A DNA stretch of 64,000 nt, from assembly GCA_964540815.1 (NCBI GenBank), contig CAZIOH010000030.1:1-64000 (forward strand), in the 5' to 3' direction. Numbering within the stretch: the first letter of the stretch is position 1; each line of letters begins with the position of its first letter. The position numbers were made by a program, and so were the translations under genes. Shown piece by piece: positions 1 to 8,731 of this stretch. Source of the stretch: CAZIOH01 sp964540815 (lineage in GTDB: Bacteria > Myxococcota_A > Polyangia > Fen-1088). A model generated the notes under the pieces. The model had not been told where the DNA came from. It ran no database searches and saw nothing but the letters and a program-made list of their open reading frames with translations.

Positions 1-245
1 CCGAGGTCGAGGTCGGTCTCGGCGCCGTCGTCGGTGACGAAGACCTCGCCGTGCTGCATGGGGTTCATGGTCCCGGGGTCGACGTTCAGGTAGGGATCGA
101 GCTTCTGGATGGTCACTTTCAGCCCCCGGGATTCGAGGAGGCTGGCGATGGACGCCGATGCCAACCCCTTGCCGAGGGACGAGACGACTCCGCCCGTCAC
201 GAAGATGAACTTCGTCTGCTTGCTGGCACGCGCTCTCACGTTCAT
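1..245 (-). CDS. pyrG: CTP synthase, N-terminal part (cut by window edge)
   Basis: The first 81 codons of CTP synthase, which makes CTP from UTP using ATP and glutamine in the cytoplasm. The protein begins MNVRARASKQTKFIFVTGG and continues with the ammonia-ligase P-loop region (VVSSLGKGLASASIA) and then KLDPYLNVDPGTMNP, both diagnostic of PyrG. The ATG at 243-245 gives a short N-terminal extension before the conserved TKFIFVTGG. The synthetase remainder and the glutamine amidotransferase domain lie beyond the left edge. The divergent neighbour is a small receiver protein. Family identity is near certain; only completeness is unknown. Confidence 0.95.
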   Translation of the reverse strand, partial: MNVRARASKQTKFIFVTGGVVSSLGKGLASASIASLLESRGLKVTIQKLDPYLNVDPGTMNPMQHGEVFVTDDGAETDLDL

Positions 246-370
246 TGCGAACCTCGCGGGGTTGGGGACCACGGTCGCGAAGGCCGGCGCGCCATCCGAG
301 AAAACCGAGAAATACCGCTCTTCGTGTTCAACTCGGGCCGCTATTCTTGGCTGCACCCCCCTCGAAGTCA

Positions 371-751
371 ATGCCCGCTCCGCTGATTCTCATCATCGAA
401 GACGATTCCCACATCGGCGGCCTCGTGTCCGAGGTTCTGCGTGAAGCTGGGTACCGCACGCACCTCCTGCCCGACGCGAACGCCGCGCGCTCGCCCGAGG
501 TCCACGCGCTACGACCCGCGGCGGTGATAAGCGATCTGGTCGTCGAGGGCGTCGGACCACCGGCGGAGGTGGCGAGCCAGCTGGGGCGGATCTTCCCGGG
601 CGTCCCGGTGACGCTGATGACCGGCGTGCCGCCCAACCGACGCCTGCAGCTCGGCGTGCACCACGGGCTCGTGCTCGAGAAGCCGTTCGATCTCGAGGCC
701 CTTCTGGCCGCGGTGGCCTCGATGGTCGGGCAGCCGTCGCCTGGGCCCTGA
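371..751 (+). CDS. Single-domain response-regulator receiver protein
   Basis: A 126-residue stand-alone receiver domain. It has the acidic cluster E10-D11-D12, a likely phospho-acceptor D55 in VISDLVVEG, the switch residue T84 (LMTG) and the invariant lysine K104 in LEKPFD. No output domain follows, so it probably acts as a phosphotransfer intermediate or by protein-protein contact, like CheY or Spo0F. The ATG at 371 places MPAPLILIIEDD at the first beta strand; the open frame extends upstream but that part looks non-coding. It is divergent from pyrG, and no kinase is adjacent, so its partner cannot be named from this window. Confidence 0.85.
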   Translation: MPAPLILIIEDDSHIGGLVSEVLREAGYRTHLLPDANAARSPEVHALRPAAVISDLVVEGVGPPAEVASQLGRIFPGVPVTLMTGVPPNRRLQLGVHHGLVLEKPFDLEALLAAVASMVGQPSPGP

Positions 752-753
752 GC

Positions 754-1245
754 TCAGTCGAGGAAGCGGCGGCGCACCTCGGGCGGGGGAATGGCGCAGG
801 ACAGGACGCGGCCGAAGATTCGATGGCGGACGCGCGCGATGCGATCGTAGGCGGCGTCGCGGATGGTGCGCGGGATTGCACGCAGCAGCCAGGCTCCGAG
901 TCGCGTGGGGAGCGGGAGGCGGGCGAGGATCCGCAGCACGGCGTCGGTGCGAAAGTGGACGCGCTCGCGGGAGGTGTTGGGCCATTCCACCAGAGCCACT
1001 GCGTCCGGGGCGCTCGAGGAAGCTGGCGAGGAACCCAGGCCCTGGCGGCGGAACACGCCGGCGGCAAACGCCCCGTCGAGGGCGGCAAAGCGAAAGACGG
1101 CGGATGAATCCCGCCTGATGACGAGCTGGATCGATCGGTCGCAGAGCCCGCACTGGCCGTCGTACAGGATGACCGGACCGGCCGAGATCGCGCCGGCCAC
1201 GTCGGGGCCTGGCGGCGGAGACGGCGAGTGGGTCGGGCTGAGCAT
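754..1245 (-). CDS. DCC-family (DUF393) thiol-disulfide oxidoreductase-like protein
   Basis: A 163-residue protein whose hallmark is YDGQCGLCDRSIQLVIRRD near residues 34-52, the DGxCxxC signature of the DCC/DUF393 family. A conserved tail of short helices follows (LPLPTRLGAWLLRAIPRTIRD). Family members are thought to be thioredoxin-fold redox proteins, but the substrate is generally unknown. The start chosen is the ATG at 1243-1245; an in-frame upstream ATG would add about 13 residues. The gene ends two bases from the convergent receiver gene and is divergent from ribF. Confidence 0.8.
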   Translation of the reverse strand: MLSPTHSPSPPPGPDVAGAISAGPVILYDGQCGLCDRSIQLVIRRDSSAVFRFAALDGAFAAGVFRRQGLGSSPASSSAPDAVALVEWPNTSRERVHFRTDAVLRILARLPLPTRLGAWLLRAIPRTIRDAAYDRIARVRHRIFGRVLSCAIPPPEVRRRFLD

Positions 1246-1357
1246 GGTGGAACCGAGCGGGCGCGCGGGCCGCTCGCCGAGCATGCCACGGGACCGCCGT
1301 TCAGGCGATCCTTTGCGGCCGTGTGCGGCGGCCGCGGCCGCGTGTAGACTCGCCGCG

Positions 1358-2392
1358 ATGAACGTGGTTCGTGGACGACTCGGCCTCGAGGCGGCACTCG
1401 GCGGCCGGCGGCCGGTTCGCGCCGCGGTGGCGATCGGAAACTTCGACGGCGTGCATCGGGGACACCAGGCCTTGCTGGCGGCCGCCCGCCACGCGGCGGG
1501 GCCGGAGGGCGAGGTCATTGCGTTCACGTTCGATCCCCACCCGGCCCGCCTGTTCGCGCCCGCGTTGACCCCGCCCCTCATCGTCTCCCTCCCGCGCCGG
1601 ATCGAGTTGCTCGGCGCGTCGGGCGCCGACATCGTGGTGGTCGAGCCCTTCACTCCGGCGTTCGCGGCCATGGAGGCCGAGCCGTTCGTTCGCGAGGTGC
1701 TCTTCCGCGATCTGTGCGCGACCCACGTGGTGGTGGGATACGACTTCAGCTTCGGCAAGGGCCGGCGCGGGAACACCGAGACGATGGAGAGCCTGGCCCG
1801 CGAGCTCGGCATCGGGTCGACCGTGGTGCGTCGGGTCGCCGTGCACGGCATCACCTGTTCGTCCACCCGGATTCGCGAGTTCGTGCTCGAGGGTCAGGTC
1901 GAGGGCGCCGAGGTCCTGCTCGGACGGCCCTACGAGCTGTCGGGCGTGGTGGTGCGCGGCGCCGCCCGAGGCCGGGCCATCGGGTACCCGACCGCCAACC
2001 TCAGCGTCGACACCGACCTGCGTCCCAAGCCCGGGATCTATGCGGCCCGCGCACGGCTGCTGGCCGACGAAGGTGACACGGCGCCAGCGCCGACGCTCGC
2101 GCCGGCGGAGGGGGCAGTGGAGCCCGGGTCGACCCCCGGCGCGCTCGCGCCGGGGACGGGCTGGACCGCGGCGCTCAGCGTCGGCACCAACCCGACCTTC
2201 GCCAGCGATGGCTCGGTGACCATCGAGGCTCACCTGCTGGACTTCTCCGGCGATCTCTACGGTCGAAGGCTGCGGCTCGAGCTCGTCCAGCGTCTGCGTG
2301 ACGAGCGACGCTTCGAATCCGTCGAGGCCCTGGTCGCGCAGATCGGCGCCGACGTGGCCCAGACCCGCACCATCGTCGGCCGATCCACCTGA
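1358..2392 (+). CDS. ribF: Bifunctional riboflavin kinase / FAD synthetase
   Basis: A 344-residue bifunctional enzyme that phosphorylates riboflavin to FMN and adenylates FMN to FAD. The N-terminal adenylyltransferase domain shows GNFDGVHRGHQ (residues 27-37), FDPHP and the STRIRE motif. The C-terminal flavokinase domain shows GRAIGYPTANL. Within the kinase domain there is an Ala/Pro/Gly-rich insertion of about 30 residues (around 230-260, from ADEGDTAPAP onward) before the conserved SVGTNPTF segment, so the protein is slightly longer than the usual 305-320 residues. It sits 58 bases upstream of dapA on the same strand. Identity is clear. Confidence 0.95.
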   Translation: MNVVRGRLGLEAALGGRRPVRAAVAIGNFDGVHRGHQALLAAARHAAGPEGEVIAFTFDPHPARLFAPALTPPLIVSLPRRIELLGASGADIVVVEPFTPAFAAMEAEPFVREVLFRDLCATHVVVGYDFSFGKGRRGNTETMESLARELGIGSTVVRRVAVHGITCSSTRIREFVLEGQVEGAEVLLGRPYELSGVVVRGAARGRAIGYPTANLSVDTDLRPKPGIYAARARLLADEGDTAPAPTLAPAEGAVEPGSTPGALAPGTGWTAALSVGTNPTFASDGSVTIEAHLLDFSGDLYGRRLRLELVQRLRDERRFESVEALVAQIGADVAQTRTIVGRST

Positions 2393-2450
2393 TGCGGCGC
2401 ACGCGGCCGATCGAATTTCTCGCAAAGTCTATGTTACCGTTCTCGGCACC

Positions 2451-3323
2451 ATGTTCACCGGAGTCATCACCGCCATCGTGACCCCTTTTCGCCGCGGCGC
2501 CGTCGACGAGGACGCTCTGCGCAAGCTGGTCGAGGATCAGATCGCCAACGGCATCGACGGCCTGGTGCCGGTCGGGACCACCGGCGAGTCCCCCACCCTC
2601 AGCTTCGAGGAGCACCTGCGGGTCATCCAGGTCGTGACCGAGACCGTCGCCAAGCGCATCCCGGTCATCGCGGGGACCGGCTCGAACGCCACGCGCGAGG
2701 CCATCGAGCTGTCGGTGGCGGCCAAGAAGCTGGGCGTCGATGGCCTGCTGCAGGTGACGCCGTACTACAACAAGCCGTCGCAGGACGGGATGTATCGGCA
2801 CTTCAAGGCCATCGTCGACGAGTGTCCGCTGCCGACGCTCGTCTACAACGTGCCCGGGCGCACCGGGTGCGATCTGTTGCCCGAGACGGTGGCCAGGCTG
2901 GCCGAGCTCCCGCTGATCGTGGGCATCAAGGAGGCCACCGGCTCGGCCACCCGGGCCTCGCAGATCCTCGCGCGTGTCCCGAGCCGCTTCGTGGTGCTGT
3001 CGGGAGACGACGCCACGGCCTTTCCGCTCTTTGCCCTCGGTGGCAGGGGGGTGATCTCGGTGGTCAGCAACGTGGCGCCGGCCCTGATGGCCGAGATGTG
3101 GGACGCGGCGGCGGCCGGCGACTGGGCCCGCGCGCGGGCGCTGCACTTCAAGCTCCTGCCGCTCTCGGAGGGCCTGTTCATCGAATCGAACCCGATCCCG
3201 GTGAAGGCTGGGCTGGCCATGATGGGGCGCATCGCCGACGAGCTGCGGGCCCCCCTCTATCCGATGACGGGTGCGGGGCGCGAGAAGGTGCGGGCCAACC
3301 TGTCCGAAGTCGGACTGTTGTAG
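2451..3323 (+). CDS. dapA: 4-hydroxy-tetrahydrodipicolinate synthase
   Basis: A 290-residue DapA that condenses pyruvate with aspartate semialdehyde at the first committed step of diaminopimelate and lysine synthesis. The TIM-barrel residues are all visible: T43-T44 in VGTTGESPTL, Y106 in TPYYNKPSQ, Y132 in VYNVPGRTG, and the Schiff-base lysine K160 in VGIKEATGS. Length matches the family. The ATG at 2451 is followed directly by the conserved FTGVITAIVTPF; an out-of-frame ATG at 2431 is ignored. dapB begins two bases after the stop, so the pair is almost certainly co-transcribed. Confidence 0.97.
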   Translation: MFTGVITAIVTPFRRGAVDEDALRKLVEDQIANGIDGLVPVGTTGESPTLSFEEHLRVIQVVTETVAKRIPVIAGTGSNATREAIELSVAAKKLGVDGLLQVTPYYNKPSQDGMYRHFKAIVDECPLPTLVYNVPGRTGCDLLPETVARLAELPLIVGIKEATGSATRASQILARVPSRFVVLSGDDATAFPLFALGGRGVISVVSNVAPALMAEMWDAAAAGDWARARALHFKLLPLSEGLFIESNPIPVKAGLAMMGRIADELRAPLYPMTGAGREKVRANLSEVGLL

Positions 3324-3325
3324 CG

Positions 3326-4126
3326 GTGCGCTCACTGGCAATCCTCGGCGCGGCCGGGAGGATGGGCGCGGCCCTCACGCGGGTGATCGGTGAGACCGAG
3401 GGCGCGCGCCTGACGGCGGCGGTCGAGCACGGCGGCAGCGCAGCCCTCGGCAAGGATGCCGGGGTGCTGGCGGGCGTGGCGGCGAACGCCGTGGCCATCG
3501 CGGCGGGGTTTCCCGCGGCGGGTGCCGCCGACGTCTGGATCGATTTTTCGGTGGCGACGGCGACGGCGGCCGTGGCCGCGGCGGCGGCCGAGCGTGGCGC
3601 CGCGCTGGTGGTCGGCACGACCGGGGTCGGCGCCGACGGCAAGGCGGCGCTGGCGGCTGCGGCCCGGCGCGTGCCGGTGGTGTTCGCCCCCAACATGTCG
3701 GTCGGGGTCAACGTGCTCTTGCAGCTGGTGGCGGATGCCGCCCGCCTCCTCGGTCCGGGTTACGATCTCGAGATCGTCGAGACCCACCACCGGCTCAAGC
3801 GGGACGCCCCTTCCGGGACGGCGCTGCGGCTGGCCGAGGCGCTGGCCGAGGCCACGGGGCGCGACCTCGGGCGCGACGCGCGCTATGCCCGGCACGGCGA
3901 CGTCGGCCCGCGCACCGCGAGCGAGATCGGGATCCAGACCCTGCGCGGCGGGGACGTGGTCGGAGATCACACGGTGTTCTTCCTCGGCCTCGGGGAGCGG
4001 ATCGAGCTCACGCACAAGGCCTCCTCGCGCGAGACCTTCGCGCGCGGGGCGGTGCGCGCCGCACTGTGGACGGCCGGACGCCCGCCCGGCCTCTACGACA
4101 TGCGCAACGTCCTCGGGCTCGCTTAG
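3326..4126 (+). CDS. dapB: 4-hydroxy-tetrahydrodipicolinate reductase
   Basis: A 266-residue DapB that uses NAD(P)H to reduce the product of DapA. The N-terminal Rossmann motif is GAAGRMG, and the catalytic signature is ETHHRLKRDAPSGTA, with the His-His-Arg and the lysine of the KxxPSGTA motif. The GTG start at 3326 lies two bases after the dapA stop, indicating tight translational coupling. The C-terminus (YDMRNVLGL) is typical. Together with dapA this gives two successive steps of the pathway supplying meso-diaminopimelate for peptidoglycan, which fits the murQ-anmK pair just downstream. Confidence 0.96.
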   Translation: MRSLAILGAAGRMGAALTRVIGETEGARLTAAVEHGGSAALGKDAGVLAGVAANAVAIAAGFPAAGAADVWIDFSVATATAAVAAAAAERGAALVVGTTGVGADGKAALAAAARRVPVVFAPNMSVGVNVLLQLVADAARLLGPGYDLEIVETHHRLKRDAPSGTALRLAEALAEATGRDLGRDARYARHGDVGPRTASEIGIQTLRGGDVVGDHTVFFLGLGERIELTHKASSRETFARGAVRAALWTAGRPPGLYDMRNVLGLA

Positions 4127-4183
4127 CAGCGCCGAGGCTCCCGCCCGCTGCGGCCGGAGTGAATGGGGGGCGCCTCCCCCCCA

Positions 4184-4210
4184 CCCTCTCCCCGCTTCGC
4201 GGGGCGAGGG
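4184..4210. repeat. REP-like GC hairpin
   Basis: A short palindrome in the dapB-murQ gap. The inner stem is CCCCGC / GCGGGG around a TTC loop, with an outer CCCTC / GAGGG arm. Related copies appear near 8.56 kb and 57.5 kb. It could act as a transcription terminator or be a dispersed repetitive extragenic palindrome. The rest of the 216-base gap shows nothing recognisable. Confidence 0.6.
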
Positions 4211-4342
4211 GATGACGAGGGGATGAGTTGAAGGGTGCGGGGCTCGGCTCTCATTGGTGGCATGGCCACCTCGGCCCACCGTGCCGCTCCACACGGCGGG
4301 CGGGCGTGCTGGCATGTTATGTTGCGCGCCGGCTGAACTGTC

Positions 4343-5356
4343 ATGGCGCGCACCCTGTCCAAGGTCTCCTCCAAGCGTTCACCCCCGACCACGTCCTCCG
4401 CCGCGGACCGTACGGGTGCCGCGATCAAGGCGACCGCCGGCTTCGCGGCGCTGCCCACCGAGGCCCGTCACCCCGGCGTGGGTGATCTCGATACGTGGCC
4501 AGCCGAGAACGTGGTCAAGCTCATGCTCGACGAGGAGATCCTCGGCGTCCGGGCGGCCCGGGCACGAGCCAGCGAGATCGGCGAGGCCGCCAAGCTGGTC
4601 GCGGCGCGCCTCGCGGCAGGTGGGCGTCTGGTCTACGTCGGCGCCGGCACCTCCGGGCGGCTCGGGGCGCTCGACGCGGTCGAGTGCGTCCCGACCTTCG
4701 GCGTGCCTCCGTCCCGGGTGGCGTACGTCACCGCCGGTGGCCCGCAGGCGCTGACCCGGTCGGTCGAGGGCGCCGAGGACAACGCCCGCGACGCCGAGGC
4801 GCGCCTGCGCCGCATCGCCGTCGGCCCCACCGACGCGGTCTGCTGCATCGCCGCCTCCGGCACCACCGCCTTCGCGCGCTCGGCGCTGGACTACGCGCGC
4901 TTCCGCCGCGCCGCCACCGTGTTCGTGACCTGCGGCGCTCCGCGGGACGTGGCCGGGCTGGCCGACGTGGTCATCGACATTCAGACCGGACCAGAGGTCA
5001 TCGCCGGCTCGACCCGCCTCAAGGCCGGCACCGCCACCAAGGTGGTCCTGAACGCCATCTCGACCACCGCGTTCGTCCTGCTCGGCAAGACCTACGCCGG
5101 GCTGATGGTTGACGTCCGCCCGACCAACGCCAAGCTGTGGGCCCGCGCCATCCGCATCGTGCACGAGCTCACCGGCCTGGCCGACGACGACGCCCGCGGC
5201 CTGATCGAGAAGGCCGGTGGCCGCGCCAAGGTCGCCATCGTGATGCACCACCGGCGGGTGGCGGCCGCGCGCGCGCGCGATCTCCTGATCGAGCACAAGG
5301 GATCCTTGCGCGCCATCATCGGCGACGTGTCCCCGGCCGGGGTGGCCTTGCCGTGA
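4343..5356 (+). CDS. murQ: N-acetylmuramic acid 6-phosphate etherase
   Basis: A 337-residue SIS-domain etherase that cleaves the lactyl ether of MurNAc-6-phosphate to give GlcNAc-6-phosphate and D-lactate in the cytoplasm. The phosphosugar-binding stretch GRLVYVGAGTSGRLG (about residues 94-108) is followed by DAVECVPTFG, and the second half contains GSTRLKAGTATK and MVDVRPTNAKL, all strong MurQ signatures. A Ser/Thr-rich leader of about 35 residues precedes the conserved TEARHP segment and may not be part of the fold. The stop overlaps the GTG start of anmK by four bases, so the two recycling enzymes are co-translated. Confidence 0.95.
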   Translation: MARTLSKVSSKRSPPTTSSAADRTGAAIKATAGFAALPTEARHPGVGDLDTWPAENVVKLMLDEEILGVRAARARASEIGEAAKLVAARLAAGGRLVYVGAGTSGRLGALDAVECVPTFGVPPSRVAYVTAGGPQALTRSVEGAEDNARDAEARLRRIAVGPTDAVCCIAASGTTAFARSALDYARFRRAATVFVTCGAPRDVAGLADVVIDIQTGPEVIAGSTRLKAGTATKVVLNAISTTAFVLLGKTYAGLMVDVRPTNAKLWARAIRIVHELTGLADDDARGLIEKAGGRAKVAIVMHHRRVAAARARDLLIEHKGSLRAIIGDVSPAGVALP

Positions 5357-6549
5357 GCGACCGACCGCCGGGAGGGCCGCCGCCCGGCGACCGGGACCCG
5401 CTGGCGCGCCTGCTCGAGCTCCGCGCGCGACCGTCGCGCCTGGTCATCGGCCTGCTGTCGGGGACCAGCGCGGATGGAACCGACGCCGCCCTGTGCGAGA
5501 TCCAGGGGTCCGGGCTCTCCACCCGGGTCCGCACGCTGAGCTTCGTCACCACGCCCTTCGCGCGCGAGCTGCGTGAGCGCATCCTGACCCTGTCCCGCAT
5601 GGACGCGCTCGAGCTGTGCGACATGGACATGCTGCTCGGGGCCGCCTTCGGCGAGGCGGCCGCCGCGGCGGTGCACGCCGCCGGGTTGTCGCTGGCGGAC
5701 GTCCACCTGGTCGGATCGCACGGGCAGACCGCGGTGCATCGCCCCGCCGCCCCGGGACGGCTCGGGGCCACCTTGCAGATCGGCGAGGCGGCGGTGGTGG
5801 CGGAGCGCACGGGCCTGCCGGTGGTCTCGGATTTTCGCGTGCGCGACATGGCGGCCGGGGGCCAGGGAGCCCCGCTCGTGCCCCTGGTCGACTTTCTGCT
5901 GTGCCGCCAGACCGGGGTACGGCGCGCGCTCCAGAACATCGGTGGAATCGCCAACGTCACGCTGGTCGGCGAGCGGCTGGAGGACACCGTGGCCTTCGAC
6001 AACGGCCCGGGGAACATGGCGCTCGACGCGGTCGCGCAGGCGGCGTCGGGCGGCCTCGACGCGTACGACGCCCACGGTGCGCGGGCGGCGCGCGGCCGGA
6101 TCGACGTCGCGCTCTTGCGGGAGCTGCATCTCCATCCGTACCTCGCGCTGCCGCCGCCGAAATCCACCGGACGCGAGCTCTTCGGGCGGGAGTTCGCGCT
6201 GCCGCTGGTGGCGCGGTTCGCAGGTCGGCTCGACGATCTGCTGGCGACCCTCACCCGCTTCTCGGCCGAGGCCATCGCCCGCAGCTACCGCGAGCTCCTG
6301 CCGGCGCTCCCGGACGAGGTGTACGTGTCGGGGGGCGGGGCGCTGAACCCGACCCTGATGCGCGACCTCGGCGAGGCCCTGGCCCCCATCCCGACCCGGA
6401 CCACCGCCGCGATCGGGATCGACCCCAAGGCCAAGGAGGCCGTGGCGTTCGCCGTGCTCGCCAACGAGACCTTGTTCGGCCACCCCGGGAACATCCCGGC
6501 CGCCACCGGCGCGGCCGGGCCGCGCGTCCTCGGCAAGATCTCGCTTTGA
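5353..6549 (+). CDS. anmK: Anhydro-N-acetylmuramic acid kinase
   Basis: A 398-residue ASKHA-fold kinase that opens and phosphorylates 1,6-anhydro-MurNAc to MurNAc-6-phosphate, the substrate of the MurQ encoded just upstream. Visible motifs are GLLSGTSADGTDAAL (phosphate loop), GSHGQTAVH, QNIGGIANVTL and FDNGPGNMALD, and near the C-terminus VSGGGALNPTLM. The GTG start at 5353 overlaps the murQ stop in a GTGA tetranucleotide. A Pro/Gly-rich leader of about 30 residues precedes the domain. With murQ it forms a compact peptidoglycan recycling operon. Confidence 0.95.
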   Translation: MSDRPPGGPPPGDRDPLARLLELRARPSRLVIGLLSGTSADGTDAALCEIQGSGLSTRVRTLSFVTTPFARELRERILTLSRMDALELCDMDMLLGAAFGEAAAAAVHAAGLSLADVHLVGSHGQTAVHRPAAPGRLGATLQIGEAAVVAERTGLPVVSDFRVRDMAAGGQGAPLVPLVDFLLCRQTGVRRALQNIGGIANVTLVGERLEDTVAFDNGPGNMALDAVAQAASGGLDAYDAHGARAARGRIDVALLRELHLHPYLALPPPKSTGRELFGREFALPLVARFAGRLDDLLATLTRFSAEAIARSYRELLPALPDEVYVSGGGALNPTLMRDLGEALAPIPTRTTAAIGIDPKAKEAVAFAVLANETLFGHPGNIPAATGAAGPRVLGKISL

Positions 6550-6589
6550 CCCGTGGACGCGGCCGCCGGCGGGCTGGCAAAGTCGCCGG

Positions 6590-7465
6590 GTGAACACCAC
6601 ACGGAGACGGTCGTCGGTCGGTGCAGCGGGCATTGCGGGCGTGCTTCTGGTCGGGGCGGTGGGCGGCGCCTGCGGGCTGTCCGGCTGCGGGTACCTCGCC
6701 AACCTGCAGCTCGACACCGCGGCGAAGAGCGCGCTGCACCTCGTCCCCCCGGGGATCGCCTACGAGGGCGCGGACCTGGTTCAATCACCCGCCCACCGCC
6801 AGCTGGCGGCCTACTATTGCCCCGAGGTGGTGAGCCTGCCGTTCGGCGCCGCACCGGTGGCTTGCCGGGGCTTCTTCGGGCCGCGCCCCACCCCGCCCGA
6901 GATCGCGGTGGCCTTCGCGGTGCGCTTCAAGGTGAGCAACCCCAACCAGATCCCGATCCCGCTCGCCAGCGTCCTCACGGCCGCCACGGTCTTTCCCGCC
7001 GCCACCAACCAGAGCCTCGGCGCCGTGTGCACGCAGCTCTGCCCCGAGGGCGACACCACCTGCGTCGGGGGGACCAATCCCGCCGCCTGCGAGGCCTCGA
7101 CCCACGACGTGCGCTCGCTCAGCGACTTCGGGAGCGCCACCGCCAACCTGATCGTCGCCGACGGCATCGCGCTCGCGCTCGGGCAGAAGCCCACCTTCAC
7201 GGCCCCGCGGGTCTCCTCGGCCTCCGAGCTCGAGGTGACCGTGCGGTTCTCCTTCGGTCCCGATCAGCTGCTGCAGGTGATGCGGCAGCTCGCGGTCCAG
7301 TCGGTGGACGATCTGAAGGCCGGTCGCACGCCGACCTTCAACATTCCCTTTCAGCTGCAGGGGACGGTCTTCTTCGACGGCGGCTCGTTCGGCCGGATCG
7401 CGGTGCCCTACGGCCCGGTCTCGGGCCTGTGGGCCCTGCCGGTGGATGGATTGATCCCGCGCTGA
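6590..7465 (+). CDS. Lipoprotein with LEA14/WHy-like domain
   Basis: A 291-residue predicted lipoprotein. The N-terminus has Arg residues, a hydrophobic stretch and a lipobox ending LSGC near residue 33. The segment VAFAVRFKVSNPNQIPIPL resembles the start of LEA14/water-stress (WHy) beta-sandwich domains, and TPTFNIPFQLQGTVFFDGG resembles the end. These domains usually occur in envelope or stress-linked proteins, but no reaction is known. The GTG at 6590 is used because it gives a compact signal peptide. The gene is convergent with the M48 protease gene, with a strong hairpin between them. Confidence 0.72.
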   Translation: MNTTRRRSSVGAAGIAGVLLVGAVGGACGLSGCGYLANLQLDTAAKSALHLVPPGIAYEGADLVQSPAHRQLAAYYCPEVVSLPFGAAPVACRGFFGPRPTPPEIAVAFAVRFKVSNPNQIPIPLASVLTAATVFPAATNQSLGAVCTQLCPEGDTTCVGGTNPAACEASTHDVRSLSDFGSATANLIVADGIALALGQKPTFTAPRVSSASELEVTVRFSFGPDQLLQVMRQLAVQSVDDLKAGRTPTFNIPFQLQGTVFFDGGSFGRIAVPYGPVSGLWALPVDGLIPR

Positions 7466-7469
7466 GGCA

Positions 7470-7528
7470 GGCCCCCCGCAAAATGAGCCACCCGGCTGGC
7501 CCGGGCACCTCATTTCGCGGCGGGCCCC
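7470..7528. terminator. Probable bidirectional terminator hairpin
   Basis: Left arm 7470-7487 (GGCCCCCCGCAAAATGAG) pairs with right arm 7509-7527 with only two mismatches over about 19 positions, around a 21-base loop. It fills the 65-base gap between convergent genes that end at 7465 (+) and 7531 (-), the expected place for a shared terminator. The A-rich and T-rich segments lie inside the stem and there is no long U tract. Confidence 0.7.
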
Positions 7529-7530
7529 AA

Positions 7531-8448
7531 TCAGAGCACCGGAGGGGCGTTGGCAGCGGGCTTGGCGGGCGCCGCGGGAGGCGCCGCACCGGCGGCCGGC
7601 GCACCGGTGGCTGACGGTGAGGGCGGCAAGGTCGCGAGGTGCGCGCGCATCTGGTGGTAGGCGTCGGCGCCGAGGTTGGTGCCTCCGAGGCCCTGGGCGG
7701 TGATGAAGGCGTTGAGGTGGTCGATGCGATCCTGGGTGGCCGGGTGATCGGACAGGTAGGTCATGAGGGCCGGCGTGTTACCCTCGGTGCGCTTGAGGCT
7801 CTCGAAGAGCGTCATGAGGGCGTGCGGGTCGTACCCGGCGGCGGAGGCGTAGCGCGCGCCATACTCGTCGGCCTCGGTCTCGTCCGCGCGGGTGTGGTGC
7901 AAGAGGACGCCCTTGGTCGCGATCCCGGTGGTGAGCTGGGTGACGAGCCCGGGGTTGCCCCCGACCGCCAGCTTCACCACCGCGTCGAGGCCATAGGCAT
8001 CCACCATCGACCGGGCGGCGTGGCGACCCACCACGTGCCCGGTCTCGTGGGCCATCACCCCGGCCAGCTCGGCCTCGTTCGCGGCGAGATCGAGCAGGCC
8101 CCGGTAGACGTAGAGGTACCCCCCCGGGGTCGCGAAGGCGTTCACGGTGGTCCCATCGATGACGAACACCTGCCAGCTCACGTCTGGCCGATCCTTCTTC
8201 CCGAAGGTGATGACCTTGTCGGCGACCCCGCGCACGTAGTTCACCACGATGGGATCGGTCATGTAGACGACCTTCTGGTTCTGCTCGAGGTCGGTCTTGA
8301 GCTGCAGCCCGATCTGATTCTCCTGATCGGCGGAGACCAGATTCTCCGCCAGGGTGGTCTCGACCTGCCGGGTCGCCGACGTGGCGCACGACGAGAGCAA
8401 GAGGAGCCAACCAAGCCTACGAAACCCGAACCGTGCGCTGTTCTTCAT
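7531..8448 (-). CDS. M48-family lipoprotein metalloprotease
   Basis: A 305-residue predicted envelope zinc protease related to BepA/LoiP-type M48 peptidases. A short signal with a lipobox ending at C21 (LLLLSSC) is followed by the family start LVSADQENQIG. The zinc site is H134-E-T-G-H138, with the third ligand in the ADETEADEYGARYA segment near residue 195. VNAFATPGGYLYVYRGLL is the conserved strand before the helix, and LSDHPATQDRI is the C-terminal motif. A Pro/Ala-rich tail ends the protein. A role in outer-membrane protein quality control is inferred from the family. The ATG at 8446-8448 is the only sensible start. Confidence 0.9.
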   Translation of the reverse strand: MKNSARFGFRRLGWLLLLSSCATSATRQVETTLAENLVSADQENQIGLQLKTDLEQNQKVVYMTDPIVVNYVRGVADKVITFGKKDRPDVSWQVFVIDGTTVNAFATPGGYLYVYRGLLDLAANEAELAGVMAHETGHVVGRHAARSMVDAYGLDAVVKLAVGGNPGLVTQLTTGIATKGVLLHHTRADETEADEYGARYASAAGYDPHALMTLFESLKRTEGNTPALMTYLSDHPATQDRIDHLNAFITAQGLGGTNLGADAYHQMRAHLATLPPSPSATGAPAAGAAPPAAPAKPAANAPPVL

Positions 8449-8556
8449 GCGAGGTCACCTGACGAGGCGAGAGGAAGGATTTCAAACCGCCCGAGCTTGG
8501 GCATGTGATCGAATTGACTTGCAGACAAATGAAAGCCGAGCCCTACCCTCCTCCTA

Positions 8557-8680
8557 TCCCCTCGCCCCGCGAAGCGGGAGAGGGTCAGGGAGAGGGGCCC
8601 CATTCCATTCCGGGGCGCGCCGCGAGGAACTGGTATTCGACTGCCCTCTCCCTGGCCCTCTCCCACAGGCGAGAGAGGGA
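8557..8680. repeat. REP-like GC repeats (two units)
   Basis: Two imperfect palindromic units in the 283-base gap between two minus-strand genes. The first, about 8557-8617, contains CCCCGCGAAGCGGG flanked by CCCTC and GAGGG. The second, about 8650-8680, has CCCTCTCCC arms around a looser centre. The first is the inverted form of the 4184 element and resembles the one near 57.5 kb. Apart from these the gap shows nothing recognisable. Confidence 0.55.
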
Positions 8681-8731
8681 ATGGAAGGACTTCAAGTCGC
8701 CCTCGCCGAGGCGCTCGGCTTGATGACCCGC

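Noticed and set aside
5092..6717. A 541-residue minus-strand frame opposite murQ/anmK
   Set aside because: It is antisense to two genes with complete catalytic motifs, so a shadow.
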